Notes: generated from the letters alone by a model not told the origin. Numbered from the stretch's first letter, positions 34,101 through 42,228 are shown. The stretch: 64,000 nt of DNA from Shewanella sp. MTB7 (GCF_027571385.1 NZ_CP085636.1:434001-498000), one strand, 5' to 3'. Made by a program: numbers and translations.

Positions 34101-34654
34101 AGCGATGTGAGCTGCTGATTAGATTCAAGTTGCTCGTTATGTTCTATGAGCTGACTTTTAAGCAGTTGGATTTGAGTTTGCAGCTCACTTAGTTGCTTAC
34201 TAGGGTCTTGTGGGATAACAAACTCGCCCGATCTGAAGTCGACCCCTTGCTCTCCAAAGGCTCTGTGGTACCAGATGGCAATATCACGAGCGACTCGAAT
34301 GCCAGCTAGTGCAGACTTATGCTCGGTTTTGAATTGATGTACTGCTTGGTTACCCGCTTTACGCAGACCGTGGAACAGGCTAATGATTTGCGATTCTAGC
34401 CGTAGTTCACGGTTTATCCTAAACAGCAGATCGGCTTGATTAGTTTTATCGTCAAACTCGATGCTACAACGCATCGCTAGATCTTGCGCTATCGCTTCGG
34501 CAAACTGGCGCAGCTTAACTAGTGTGGTGTTAGGGTCGCTAGAGAAAGCCCGCTCCGCACTTTGTGCTAGCTGTAGAAAGATGGGGTCATGCTCTATGAG
34601 GAAACCAAAGTTACCTACCGCTGTGGTAGCGTTAATGCTATTTGATCCTGTCAT
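31112..34654 (-). CDS. hsdR: type I restriction endonuclease subunit HsdR
   Basis: A 1180-aa protein. The N-terminal DUF4145-like and coiled-coil region (about 1-250) is followed by a nuclease domain with GRADYVLFCGLTPIAVVEAKKE (PD-ExK type, near 320-340). A superfamily 2 helicase follows: MATGTGKTRTIIGL, IVDEAHRGY, GLTATPAKHT, and TVDLLTTGIDVPTISHLVFLRRVKSR with MGRATRR. The C-terminal domain resembles EcoEI-type R subunits. The enzyme translocates unmodified DNA and cuts it at a distance. AGAGGA precedes the ATG. It is the first gene of a minus-strand series hsdR-fic-hsdM-hsdS-zorABCD-NADAR. Confidence 0.94.
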   Translation of the reverse strand: MTGSNSINATTAVGNFGFLIEHDPIFLQLAQSAERAFSSDPNTTLVKLRQFAEAIAQDLAMRCSIEFDDKTNQADLLFRINRELRLESQIISLFHGLRKAGNQAVHQFKTEHKSALAGIRVARDIAIWYHRAFGEQGVDFRSGEFVIPQDPSKQLSELQTQIQLLKSQLIEHNEQLESNQQLTSLLEREKEEFAVLAEQMNAEARELAIQAKSHEQALAKQQAEFDNKLTKLQKQLAEQTEETLKAIKAQRKDVNKRTNTASSRFTLNEELTRILIDQQLTDAGWEADSQELTYQKGIRPEKGKNLAIAEWPTKHNGQGGRADYVLFCGLTPIAVVEAKKENTNVAGKIPQAERYSKGYKLISPQKGAWELENRTVAWADEEDGHYHIPFVYSCNGRPFNKQLAELSGTWFRDTRKTSNAKRPLQQFHSPDGLIDKLKRSREEAEKLLQQEGFDYLGLRDYQQKAIVAVESALEQDKTQCLLAMATGTGKTRTIIGLMYRFLKAERFKRILFLVDRTALGTQACDSFDEAKLEQNKTLSSIYNIAELGDMSSEAETRIQVATVQAMVKRIFMSDTPPSLDEFDCIIVDEAHRGYALDQKMTEGELANRDASQYLSSYRRVLDYFDAVRIGLTATPAKHTSEIFGKPIYTYSYREAVAEDWLIDHEPPIRYETLLSKNGIKFEKGETVSAINTQTGEVESADLEDELKFDVESFNRRVITKGFNDVICDQLVNELDPFGDEKTLIFCTTDLHADMVKTALDSAFNKMYGDDYNQAAVAKITGKSDKVSQLIRQYKNERYPNIAVTVDLLTTGIDVPTISHLVFLRRVKSRILYEQMMGRATRRCDEIGKTVFKVYDPVDLYSALEAINTMKPIVKDPNITLEQLVDELSDDAHLEQALNTPGEQTETSHANDVLNQLTQKVMRVMRKAVKKAESKPELKAKLDQLEGMWGVAPDKLHQHLHQIGPKQAAQFFKQHQGLINQLAEVRFLAGSDKMPVIYEGHDEFLSRQQSYGVHEKPADYLESFNTFIKDNINQSAALSVVVNRPKDLTREQLKEVKLLLDEAGYNEAHLQSAWRKNTNQDIAASIIGYIRQAAINEALIPFEQRVSNAMQRIYSEHNWTPNQRKWLERLAKQLIHEAVIDKSFVNLRFADHGGAKRFNSVLDDQLDTVLDELNEYLWQAG

Positions 34655-34889
34655 GACTTCCTCTTTGCAACGATAACGTCCAATGTTTAGGGAATAGCAA
34701 TTATATTAATTAAAACGGCAACGTACAGCTAAGAACGTAGACCGAGATCACTTTGCTTTAAGAGGAGATAGAAAACAACCTTCTTTATTTGATATTAAGA
34801 GGGGTGTTTGGCTTTTAGCGAGAAATCGCTTGGTACAGTTGGACAGTTGAATTCGGGTGGGATGTCCCTTTGTTTTATTGGGTGTGGTT

Positions 34890-35525
34890 TTATATTTTTT
34901 TAAGCTGCTTTTTGATCTCTTTTTGTAAAGGGCTTGGGTACACTCTCCCTGTGTAAAAGGAGCCTTTTTTTCTAGTAGTGTTTATGAGTAGCCTCATCTG
35001 TTGTTTGGCTTCAGCAGCAGAACCAAAAGTTCTGTGGAAGAAAGGAGTAGGGTATACGGGAGTGTATATGTGGAACAGCAAGTGTTCGCTGGCTGTGTCT
35101 TTGTAATAATGATCTAATGCCGATTGAATAAGGAGTAAAGCATTCGCACCTTCATATTCAGCGATACGATATTTACACATTTCTAGTTCAACTCGATATT
35201 GGCTGATGACATCGCGAATTTTATCTTCAAGTTCATCTGATTGTAGGTCACTTAGATCGATTAAGTGCAGGTAAGCAGTAATGGCCCTTTTAAGATCAGA
35301 CTTTTTAATTTTCATGTAAAAGTGGTTGTCAAAGTACCAGATAAAACTATTGAGCAATGCGTTAACACGTACAGCTAACTTTCCTTCTTTTGTCTTTGCG
35401 CCTGTTGAGCGCCCACCGTGTAGTTTACAGCGGCCATTTGTCTTATTGCCATAGCGTTGGCATGGTCTACCACTTCTGGTTTTAGCGCCGCACTTAGGCA
35501 GGCTGTCTAGATTAAACTTAGCCAT
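34890..35525 (-). CDS. HGGxSTG-domain protein of mobile elements
   Basis: A 211-aa protein. N-terminal CGAKTRSGRPCQRYGNKTNGRCKLHGGRSTGAKTKEGK (about 9-46) contains paired Cys/His and the HGGxSTG signature found in many island and phage proteins of unknown role. The rest is helical and ends basic (LQKEIKKQLKKI). ATG 35525 with AGGAG is preferred to an upstream ATG that lies in the TGATCAC palindrome. It is downstream of the Gp2-like gene. The N-terminal motif looks metal-binding and may contact DNA (inference). Confidence 0.65.
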   Translation of the reverse strand: MAKFNLDSLPKCGAKTRSGRPCQRYGNKTNGRCKLHGGRSTGAKTKEGKLAVRVNALLNSFIWYFDNHFYMKIKKSDLKRAITAYLHLIDLSDLQSDELEDKIRDVISQYRVELEMCKYRIAEYEGANALLLIQSALDHYYKDTASEHLLFHIYTPVYPTPFFHRTFGSAAEAKQQMRLLINTTRKKGSFYTGRVYPSPLQKEIKKQLKKI

Positions 35526-35542
35526 TATTGCTCCTGCTTTTT

Positions 35543-35786
35543 TGATCACAACAGTGATCATCTTTTAGATTTGTTTCGGTTCATGGGCTTTGTTTTGCAT
35601 TTTGAAAATATGCAGTGACGATTGTTCACTGAAATATTCACAAACCCCGTGGAGAGTGTGTATTCCGCTGTTTACCTCTGTTTTATGACTTGATCATTGA
35701 TGGTCTTAGTGATCAAAAAAAGAGTGATCACTTTTCGGTTCATGGGCTGCTACTCGAGTGATCAATTCTGTGTGGATAGTGATCAC
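35543..35786. repeat. cluster of TGATCA boxes and a 16-bp direct repeat
   Basis: TGATCA, mostly as GTGATCA or TGATCAC, occurs at about 35543, 35555, 35691, 35710, 35725, 35760 and 35780, including the palindrome TGATCAC-N4-GTGATCA at 35543-35560. TTTCGGTTCATGGGCT recurs at about 35575 and 35734, each time after a GTGATCA box. The cluster spans the gap between the HGGxSTG and Gp2-like genes and the end of the latter. It could be an origin-like or operator region of the island. Confidence 0.5.
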
Positions 35787-36701
35787 CTCGTTGTTCTGTT
35801 CATTGATTAATGCGTCTTTGTAGCGATACTTTTGTTCGTCATCAATTGGGGTGTTATTGGTTAGATGATTTAAGCTGGTGGTCCTTGATGCTATGCACTC
35901 TCTAAGTTGTTGAGCATGAGAAAGGATATTAAACCAGCCATGTTTTGATGGTTTACTTGATTGGCTTCTTGGCTGTGGATCATTTGTTTGATCAAGCTGA
36001 AATGCTAGCTTTCGTCTGTTTCTTTCAAATGTGATGCTTGGATCCACCAGCATTAGATCTGTTGTAGGCTCGAACTCTTTGGCTGGTTTGAGCTTGTTCT
36101 TTAAAAAGCTTCTAGCTTTACCATTTAGCTCTTTGGTGTGCTCTTTTGCTAGATAGCTTGAACGGTAAATAGCGTCTTTGAGCGAGGCTTTATTGCCTCG
36201 ATATACTATGCAGAAGGGGTTATCGACGAATGATACAGTGCCATTAATATGCATTTCCCACATAGCTTTAACGAGTGATAGCAATCGATAGGAGTGGTTA
36301 ATTTTATGGGCGCTGAGCATGAATTCAAGGTGGTAATGCTCGATGTTTGAAGTGTTTTGTTCTCTGGCGCAGTGGTAAAGCACCTTGCATTGGTATTGGT
36401 TCGTCAGCAAGATCGTTAGTTGTTTTAAGAACTGCTCAATAACTTGGTTATCTGCCGAGTAAACACTAGGGTGAAGATCAATTCTGGCAACCAATACTCG
36501 ACTGTAATGACTAAGCATGATTTCGTAGTCAGAGATTATCGTATTGAGGATGCTTTTTATTAAACCGTTTTGCTTAGGCTTGTAAACATGATAGCCATGT
36601 TTTTTGTAGGCAAACAAAGACGAATTATGCTCATTTATACAAAATGGGTGTTTATGAGATTTAGCTTTATTAATGTTATGTTTATTCGCTTTTTCTGGCA
36701 T
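35706..36701 (-). CDS. inovirus Gp2 / YagK-YfjJ family protein (putative replication protein)
   Basis: A 331-aa protein with the YagK/YfjJ-type core: SRVLVARIDLHPSVYS (about 68-83), the His-rich NIEHYHLEFML (116-126) and SLVKAMWEMHI. Members occur in filamentous-phage and P4-like islands and are thought to act in replication of the element. The RIDLH and HYHLE blocks suggest a Rep-like fold, but catalysis is not shown. The C-terminal third is poorly conserved. No ribosome-binding site is obvious before ATG 36701. Nearby TGATCA boxes could be its sites (inference). Confidence 0.7.
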   Translation of the reverse strand: MPEKANKHNINKAKSHKHPFCINEHNSSLFAYKKHGYHVYKPKQNGLIKSILNTIISDYEIMLSHYSRVLVARIDLHPSVYSADNQVIEQFLKQLTILLTNQYQCKVLYHCAREQNTSNIEHYHLEFMLSAHKINHSYRLLSLVKAMWEMHINGTVSFVDNPFCIVYRGNKASLKDAIYRSSYLAKEHTKELNGKARSFLKNKLKPAKEFEPTTDLMLVDPSITFERNRRKLAFQLDQTNDPQPRSQSSKPSKHGWFNILSHAQQLRECIASRTTSLNHLTNNTPIDDEQKYRYKDALINEQNNEVITIHTELITRVAAHEPKSDHSFFDH

Positions 36702-36873
36702 GGATATTTTCTAATAATGGACATTCGTTTAGTTTGGCAGCGATATATTATTTAATATCCGCACGTTTACCTTGTCTGTTCTAGCCGTTGTTATCCAGTT
36801 CGTCTTGGTTTCAAGGCTTTTTAGTTGGTAGTTTGGTGTGTCGCAGTGATTCAAAGTGTGTCAGCCATCTTGA

Positions 36874-36899
36874 TAAAAAAAGCAGGCCTGAACCTGCTT
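36874..36899 (-). terminator. terminator after the AlpA-like regulator
   Basis: On the minus strand, GCAGG-TTCAGG-CCTGC is followed by TTTTTTTATC, directly after the stop of the 36906-37115 gene. Confidence 0.75.
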
Positions 36900-36905
36900 C
36901 CTCTG

Positions 36906-37115
36906 TTATTTGCTAGATAACCATTTATGGATATCTTTAAATCGCCAACATGAGCGGCCATTTTGAATTAGTGCTGGTTGTGGAAATTGTCCTGATTTAA
37001 CTCTTCTGCCTAATGTTGAACGACTGATCCCCAAAAGCTTTTGAATCTCAGGTTTCTTCACGAGTCGATTTTCATCTAAGTACATTGCTAAGTGATCTTT
37101 TGGAATGTGTTGCAT
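36906..37115 (-). CDS. AlpA-family helix-turn-helix regulator
   Basis: A 69-aa protein from ATG 37115 (AGGAG 8 nt upstream); the frame is open 14 codons further. LVKKPEIQKLLGISRSTLGRRVKSGQFPQPALI followed by CWRFKDIHKWLSSK is the MerR/AlpA-type winged helix found in P4-like islands, where it activates integrase or excision genes. It is the second of two such genes; its neighbour ends 11 bp upstream of the start. Confidence 0.85.
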   Translation of the reverse strand: MQHIPKDHLAMYLDENRLVKKPEIQKLLGISRSTLGRRVKSGQFPQPALIQNGRSCWRFKDIHKWLSSK

Positions 37116-37126
37116 TACAAGTACTC

Positions 37127-37336
37127 CTAGTTGATTACTTGGCGAGAAGCTACCCATTCATTGAGCTCAGATAATAACCAGCCTACAGAGCTACTTTGGG
37201 GATATAGCTGGCGGCGCTTTGGGAAAAGGCCTTTGCGTTCAAGAGACCAGGCAGTAGTGCGTGATATTGATGTGATTGCTCTTCGTTCAGACTCGCGAAT
37301 GATGCGGTCTGGTGATGTTGGATTAGGTGTTGTCAT
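37127..37336 (-). CDS. AlpA-like small DNA-binding protein
   Basis: A 69-aa protein from ATG 37336 (GGGAG upstream; a GTG two codons earlier is possible). IIRESERRAITSISRTTAWSLERKGLFPKRRQL and WLLSELNEWVASRQVIN match the AlpA layout. With the next gene it forms a pair of small regulators, one of which may be an excisionase-type directionality factor. Which is which cannot be told from sequence. Confidence 0.78.
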   Translation of the reverse strand: MTTPNPTSPDRIIRESERRAITSISRTTAWSLERKGLFPKRRQLYPQSSSVGWLLSELNEWVASRQVIN

Positions 37337-37419
37337 GGTCACTCCCGTTTAAGTTTGTTCGGGAGTGATTTTGCTGTTTTGAGGATGATGAATAGATAGG
37401 TCTCTGTGAGACCTCCTAC

Positions 37420-38229
37420 TTATTTTTTCATCAACTTCTCAATAAATGGCTTGTACTCCCTTTGAAAGTTTTTAGTATCTATATGTTTATAAATGTTTTT
37501 TGTTGAACCTTCCCAATTTTTATGAGGTGTAATTGGCTTAAGGAAAGAGTCAATTAAATCTTTAAATATTTCTGATTTTCTATCCTTGGGGTAGTCTATG
37601 CCTTTTTTTAAACACAGCATTTCAATATGATCGATCACTAAATTAGGTTTGTAAGGGTGGTTGCTTTCAATGCTATAGAAATGTGAAAGTATTTTTTGGG
37701 TTAGAATAAGAGCATTGACATATGCATTGTTATATCGAACATCTAATTTTCTTTGATCAGATTGGAGCTTTGTAATTCCCGCTTCAGTATAATAAGAACT
37801 ATTCATTTCTTGATTATGAGCTCCAACGAGAATGCCTAACTGAAACATGGCTTGAGCTGATGTTTCGTGTAGGTTATTCAAAGCTTTTATATCATTGAGT
37901 ATAATCTCACTTTCCTGGGGAAAGTTGATTAATGTGTTCTGCAGTTGCTCTAAACATTCATGTAAGAATTGGATGCATTTCAGTTGGTTTATTATATTTT
38001 TAAAATGTGTTGGGTACTCAACAGGTGTAGGGATTCCGTCTACGTTTTCAATGTGATCTGTTGTTAAGGGGATTGATAAGCTGCTTAATCTAACTACCTC
38101 GCTTACAAACTGGTTCAGGAAGTCACGCCCAACAGGTTCAGTGTTTAGTGGGTTTTGGCTCATGAAGTGCCCAAAGTTAAAGGCTTTGTCGAAATTTTTC
38201 GTAATTTTTCTTTCAAGTTTTTTTGACAT
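37420..38229 (-). CDS. hypothetical island protein
   Basis: A 269-aa soluble, mostly helical protein with no recognised domain and no signal peptide. It lies 32 bp downstream of the integrase gene in the same direction and may be co-transcribed with it. The Lys/Asn-rich, AT-rich coding sequence resembles cargo genes. It could be a separate defence or accessory gene; nothing in the sequence decides this. Confidence 0.6.
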   Translation of the reverse strand: MSKKLERKITKNFDKAFNFGHFMSQNPLNTEPVGRDFLNQFVSEVVRLSSLSIPLTTDHIENVDGIPTPVEYPTHFKNIINQLKCIQFLHECLEQLQNTLINFPQESEIILNDIKALNNLHETSAQAMFQLGILVGAHNQEMNSSYYTEAGITKLQSDQRKLDVRYNNAYVNALILTQKILSHFYSIESNHPYKPNLVIDHIEMLCLKKGIDYPKDRKSEIFKDLIDSFLKPITPHKNWEGSTKNIYKHIDTKNFQREYKPFIEKLMKK

Positions 38230-38261
38230 TGTTTGAACTCTGCAAATGGAGGTTTAGCTTG

Positions 38262-39521
38262 TTAAGCACGCTTAACAAATGGGGTTACGTTACTATCACC
38301 ATTAATCACTGGGGCTAATAAGTTCGATAATTTGCCTAACGCCTCTCTTCGCTCCTCTAAGTAGTCATGCTGATTGTAGACACCTTCAATACCTTTTAAT
38401 TTGTGATTGAGGCAGCGCTCTGCAATATGGGGAAGGATTTTTAACTCAGCGAGTAAACTGCGGCAAGTTCTGCGTAAATCGTGAATAGTAAAGTGTTCGA
38501 TACCTGCTTGGCCTAGTAAGTTGTCATAGGGCAGCTTGTGGCTGTCGACTTTTTTACCGAAGAGTTTTGCCAATGCATGATTTAAAGTATCGCTAGAGAT
38601 GTAACCTCTGCGTTTACTTGCGCGACGTGATGGAAAAATAAACTCAGAGCTACCAGCTCTTGCATGGAGCTCTTGAAACCAATCCATTGTTGAAGTTGGG
38701 AGGGGGACCGTGATAGCGACACCAGTTTTGCTTCGTTCTTTTGGCATATGCCAAAGCAGATTATCAAAATCAAACTCATTCCATTTAGCTGCGATTAGTT
38801 CTCCTTTACGTACGCCTAAAGAAAGTAATAAAGCGACGGCTAGATAGTTGTCTCGGGTGAAGATTTGGTTGTTGTCTCTTAATACTTTGAAAAGGCTAAT
38901 CAGCTCCGAAGCCTTAAGTGCTCTTTCTCTGCTCTTTTCAACTCCCCCAGCATCAATAGGTTTAAAAGCGGTGGCGGGGTTACCTGCTATGAGATCCAGT
39001 TTGCATGCATGATTGAAGAGCTGTTTACAGCACAGCAGGGTTTTATTGGCAACGGTAGGGCGATTGCTGGTAGCCACTTTATGAATGATAGCTCTGATGT
39101 CTCGTGCGTTGACATCAGTAACCCGCAGCTGACCTATGGTCGGCTTGATGTCTTTTGTGTACATTCGCAATGGGATTTCGGGGTGCTTCAAACGTGAAGC
39201 TATGCACAGATACCAATCGTCGAAGAGATCATTAACGGTGATGATCGTTTCTTCTTGTTGGCGTTCCCGTTCAGCCAGGGGGTCTATTCCTTGTTTAGCT
39301 AGCAGTTTAATCTTTGCTACTTCTGCTTTTGCCTCAACCAAAGGCATCGCTGGGTAGAGACCACCTTCTAACATCATTGAACGGCGTTTACCGTTGATGC
39401 TGTATCTAACTTCCCAGTAAGCGACACCTTCAGTCTGTACACGAATATACAGCCCATCTCCTACAGCTTTACGGCCAAGTACCTTACTTTTAATAAAACT
39501 TTTTATTTGTTTATCATTCAT
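38262..39521 (-). CDS. int: tyrosine integrase of the yicC island
   Basis: A 419-aa recombinase. The N-terminal DUF4102 arm-binding domain (GRKAVGDGLYIRVQTEGVAYW) is followed by a core-binding domain (about 90-190) and the catalytic domain. GVRKGE carries the first Arg (about residue 238), HDLRRTCRS the His and second Arg (about 346-349), LNHK a His, and GVYNQHDY the nucleophilic Tyr region (about 380). It is of the P4/prophage type that targets the ends of genes. The gene begins about 180 bp from att and points away from it, the usual layout. Arm-type repeats lie in its upstream region, so it may also regulate itself. Confidence 0.92.
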   Translation of the reverse strand: MNDKQIKSFIKSKVLGRKAVGDGLYIRVQTEGVAYWEVRYSINGKRRSMMLEGGLYPAMPLVEAKAEVAKIKLLAKQGIDPLAERERQQEETIITVNDLFDDWYLCIASRLKHPEIPLRMYTKDIKPTIGQLRVTDVNARDIRAIIHKVATSNRPTVANKTLLCCKQLFNHACKLDLIAGNPATAFKPIDAGGVEKSRERALKASELISLFKVLRDNNQIFTRDNYLAVALLLSLGVRKGELIAAKWNEFDFDNLLWHMPKERSKTGVAITVPLPTSTMDWFQELHARAGSSEFIFPSRRASKRRGYISSDTLNHALAKLFGKKVDSHKLPYDNLLGQAGIEHFTIHDLRRTCRSLLAELKILPHIAERCLNHKLKGIEGVYNQHDYLEERREALGKLSNLLAPVINGDSNVTPFVKRA

Positions 39522-39538
39522 TAGTTTAAGTCCAAATT

Positions 39539-39600
39539 GGTGACTAACTTCTTTTAAAATGGTGACTAATCAGTTTAGTCACCATTTTAGTCCCACTTTG
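39539..39600 (+). other. integrase arm-type sites, proximal end
   Basis: GGTGACTAA occurs at 39539 and 39561. The mirror-related TTTAGTCACCA with a second copy forms the 27-bp block 39574-39600, which matches 12018-12044 at 25 of 27 positions. The cluster is between the integrase start and att and overlaps the likely integrase promoter. Confidence 0.6.
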
Positions 39601-39638
39601 CATTAAACAATAGCAAACAATTTGAAACCTGTAAAAAC

Positions 39639-39676
39639 AAAAAAAGCCGTAATAACATGTGTTATAACGACTTTTC
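39639..39676 (-). terminator. island-borne terminator downstream of yicC
   Basis: On the minus strand an imperfect stem AGTCGTTATAACA/TGTTATTACGGCT is followed by seven T. It lies just past the yicC stop in island DNA, so the island supplies yicC with a new terminator. Confidence 0.65.
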
Positions 39677-39701
39677 AAACTAACTAGAACACCTTAAAAC
39701 A

Positions 39702-40565
39702 TCATTCCACGTTCTGGATCTGTTCGCGCATCTGCTCGATAAGCACTTTAAGCTCTACTGCTGCGGCAGTGATCTCTGCGCTAATAGACTTTGAGGCTAA
39801 GGTATTCGACTCACGGTTGAACTCCTGCATCATAAAGTCGAGACGACGACCTTGTGCGCCACCTTTTTTGAGGATGCGTTGGGTTTCAGCGACGTGGGCG
39901 TCGAGTCTGTCCATCTCTTCGGCGACATCCATTTTCTGGGCTAAGATAACCATCTCTTGTTCCATACGAGCAGGGTCTAGTTCGCCTGTTATCTCGGCAA
40001 GGCGGTTGATTAGCTTGTCACGCTGCCATTGCATAATGGTCGGCATATGTTCACGTACTATAGCGACTTGCTCGACGATGGCATCAAGACGTGTTTGTAG
40101 CATGACCTTGATGGCGTCACCTTCACGGCCACGAGCTTCGATAAATTGGTCGATAGCATCGTCAAAGGCGCCGAGTAGCTCTTTGCTTAAGGCGTCCATA
40201 TCTTGCTCTGAACCTGACATTACACCTGGCCACTTTAGGATATCGACTAAATTAAGCTCACCTTGACCCGCTTCCTGCTTTAGCCAGTTAGCTGCGTTGA
40301 TTAATTGCTTGGCTAAGTCTTGGTTCAGTTGCAGTTCACTTGTCTTATTATCGGCGAGATCATATCTCAGATTTACTTCAATTTTGCCACGATTCAGACG
40401 TTTACGCAGACGGTCTCTGAGCAGAGGTTCTAAGCTTCGGAAGTGTTCAGGTAGGCGCAGGTAAGTTTCTAAATAACGCTGATTGACTGAACGAATTTCC
40501 CAAGAGGCTGTGCCCCATTCTGCTTTGTGCTCGATACGAGCGTAGGCTGTCATGCTTTGGATCAT
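39702..40565 (-). CDS. yicC: YicC-family endoribonuclease
   Basis: A 287-aa protein, the same length as E. coli YicC, with the conserved start MIQSMTAYAR, SVNQRYLETY, RRLDFMMQEFNRESNTLASKS and the C-terminus IEQMREQIQN. YicC is an RNA endonuclease linked to small-RNA turnover and stationary-phase stress. The last codons contain the island att core, and the reading frame is intact despite integration. It is divergent from rph, as in E. coli. Confidence 0.95.
   Translation of the reverse strand: MIQSMTAYARIEHKAEWGTASWEIRSVNQRYLETYLRLPEHFRSLEPLLRDRLRKRLNRGKIEVNLRYDLADNKTSELQLNQDLAKQLINAANWLKQEAGQGELNLVDILKWPGVMSGSEQDMDALSKELLGAFDDAIDQFIEARGREGDAIKVMLQTRLDAIVEQVAIVREHMPTIMQWQRDKLINRLAEITGELDPARMEQEMVILAQKMDVAEEMDRLDAHVAETQRILKKGGAQGRRLDFMMQEFNRESNTLASKSISAEITAAAVELKVLIEQMREQIQNVE
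39704..39722 (-). other. proximal attachment site within the 3' end of yicC
   Basis: ATTCCACGTTCTGGATCTG encodes the last residues of YicC on the minus strand (…QIQNVE) up to the stop. It is the integrase-proximal copy of the island att core. Confidence 0.88.
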
Positions 40566-40764
40566 GGGTGAGTATTCCAGTTTGTTTAAGTCGTCAAAGT
40601 GAATAGAGATTATAAACGTCTAAAGGTGCGCGTCAAAGTAAACTCGGTGAGGTTTACGTTCTGGATCGGAATATCGTGGCATCCAAGGGCGCAACCCCCT
40701 ATAATATCGATCCAAAATAATGCAGCTCAAATCGCCTTTAGATTTATGAATACAGGAATTTCCT

Positions 40765-41478
40765 ATGCGCCCAAGTGACAGAACACCAGCTCAATCTCGC
40801 CCAGTGACAATTACACGTCAGTTTACAGCTCATGCTGAAGGCTCTGTTTTGGTTGAATTTGGCGAAACCAAAGTGCTTTGTACTGCTAGCTTCACTGAAG
40901 GGGTTCCGCGTTTTCTAAAAGGAAAAGGTCAAGGTTGGGTAACTGCTGAATATGGCATGTTACCTCGTTCGACTCATACGCGTATGGATCGTGAAGCTGC
41001 TCGCGGTAAGCAATCAGGTCGTACTCAAGAGATCCAACGTCTTATCGGTCGCTCACTTCGTGCTGCTGTTGATATGAAAGCGCTAGGCGAAAATACGATT
41101 GTTATCGATTGTGATGTGATTCAGGCTGATGGTGGCACGCGTACTGCGGCTATTACCGGTGCTTGTGTTGCGTTAGTTGATGCTCTGAACTGGGCGCGTG
41201 GCAAAGGTATTTTGAAAAATAACCCACTTAAGTTTCTTATTGCCGCAGTTAGCGTTGGTATCTATAAAGGCGAGCCTATTTGCGATTTAGAATATATCGA
41301 AGACAGCGAAGCTGAGACCGATATGAATGTGGTGATGACTGAAACTGGCAAGATGATTGAGATCCAGGGTACGGCAGAAGGTGAGCCGTTTACTCATGAA
41401 GAGCTACTTAGCTTACTAGAGCTCGCTAAACACGGTATCCGTGAAATCGTCGATGTACAGAAAGCGGCATTGAGTTAA
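40765..41478 (+). CDS. rph: ribonuclease PH
   Basis: A 237-aa phosphorolytic exoribonuclease that trims tRNA 3' ends with inorganic phosphate. Conserved blocks: [32 protein letters not shown]-type [16 protein letters not shown], and [20 protein letters not shown], which contains the catalytic Asp residues. Full length (E. coli 238). It precedes pyrE by 106 bp; translation of rph and the terminator between them control pyrE in E. coli. Confidence 0.97.
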   Translation: MRPSDRTPAQSRPVTITRQFTAHAEGSVLVEFGETKVLCTASFTEGVPRFLKGKGQGWVTAEYGMLPRSTHTRMDREAARGKQSGRTQEIQRLIGRSLRAAVDMKALGENTIVIDCDVIQADGGTRTAAITGACVALVDALNWARGKGILKNNPLKFLIAAVSVGIYKGEPICDLEYIEDSEAETDMNVVMTETGKMIEIQGTAEGEPFTHEELLSLLELAKHGIREIVDVQKAALS

Positions 41479-41496
41479 TTTATTGCATTGCCATTT

Positions 41497-41519
41497 AAGG
41501 GCCCTACGGGGTCCTTTTT
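41497..41519 (+). terminator. rph-pyrE intercistronic terminator/attenuator
   Basis: AAGGGCCC-TAC-GGGGTCCTTTTT forms a GC-rich hairpin with a T run right after rph. In E. coli the equivalent hairpin is the UTP-sensitive attenuator of pyrE; the same role here is likely by synteny. Confidence 0.7.
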
Positions 41520-41584
41520 GTAAGCCCAGAAAATCAAATATCATATTTTTAATATATTGCCTCTACATTTTTTAAGGAGAGATT

Positions 41585-42226
41585 GTGAAAGCCTATCAGC
41601 GTGAGTTTATTGAGTTTGCATTAGAGCGCCAGGTATTAAGATTTGGCGAATTTACGCTTAAATCGGGCCGTACAAGTCCCTATTTCTTTAATGCTGGTTT
41701 GTTTAACACTGGCCGTGATTTGGCTCGTCTTGGACGTTTCTATGCTTCAGCTTTAGTGGATTCAGGTATTGAGCACGATCTGTTATTTGGTCCTGCGTAC
41801 AAAGGAATCCCTATCGCGACAACAACGGCTGTAGCCTTGTGTGAGCATCATGATATCGACATTCCTTACTGCTTTAATCGTAAAGAGAAGAAAGAGCACG
41901 GTGAAGGTGGCAGCTTAGTCGGTAGTGAGCTTAAAGGTCGCGTTATGTTAGTCGATGATGTGATCACCGCTGGCACTGCAATTCGTGAGTCGATGGAGAT
42001 TATCGCCGCACATGACGCTGAACTCGCTGGTGTGTTGATCGCATTAGATCGTCAAGAGAAAGGTAAAGGTGAGCTGTCGGCTATTCAGGAAGTTGAGCGT
42101 GATTTTGGTTGTGAAATTATTTCGATCATCAAGTTAAGCGACTTGATCAGTTACCTGTCTGAAAAGTCGGGTATGGAAGTGCAACTTGAGTCGGTAAGTG
42201 CTTATCGCGATCAGTACGGGATCTAA
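41585..42226 (+). CDS. pyrE: orotate phosphoribosyltransferase
   Basis: A 213-aa enzyme that joins orotate to PRPP to give OMP in pyrimidine synthesis. It starts at GTG 41585 with GGAGA 4 nt upstream. [29 protein letters not shown] is the classical N-terminus; the PRPP-binding motif [13 protein letters not shown] is near residues 120-132; the flexible loop [12 protein letters not shown] precedes it. Same length as the E. coli enzyme. Confidence 0.97.
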   Translation: MKAYQREFIEFALERQVLRFGEFTLKSGRTSPYFFNAGLFNTGRDLARLGRFYASALVDSGIEHDLLFGPAYKGIPIATTTAVALCEHHDIDIPYCFNRKEKKEHGEGGSLVGSELKGRVMLVDDVITAGTAIRESMEIIAAHDAELAGVLIALDRQEKGKGELSAIQEVERDFGCEIISIIKLSDLISYLSEKSGMEVQLESVSAYRDQYGI

Positions 42227-42228
42227 AG

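Larger units (their letters stand above)
11929..39722. mobile_element. yicC-integrated genomic island carrying anti-phage defence genes
   Basis: The island is bounded by a 19-bp direct repeat, ATTCCACGTTyTGGATCTG, at 11929-11947 and 39704-39722 (one mismatch). The right copy spans the last codons and stop of yicC. A tyrosine integrase lies next to that end, and near-identical arm-type sites are found inside both ends. Cargo from left to right: Zn-ribbon protein, viperin operon, helicase-DarT, NADAR-Zorya, type I RM with Fic, then maintenance genes. yicC stays intact because the island regenerates its 3' end. No conjugation or phage structural genes are present, so it is probably a mobilisable or satellite-like island. 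Confidence 0.9.

Noticed and set aside
39704..39722. tRNA gene as integration target of the island
   Set aside because: No tRNA cloverleaf is present at either end; the att core is the protein-coding 3' end of yicC.
39769..40266. 165-codon plus-strand frame within yicC
   Set aside because: It is antisense to the conserved yicC; the Ser/Arg-rich translation is typical of a shadow.
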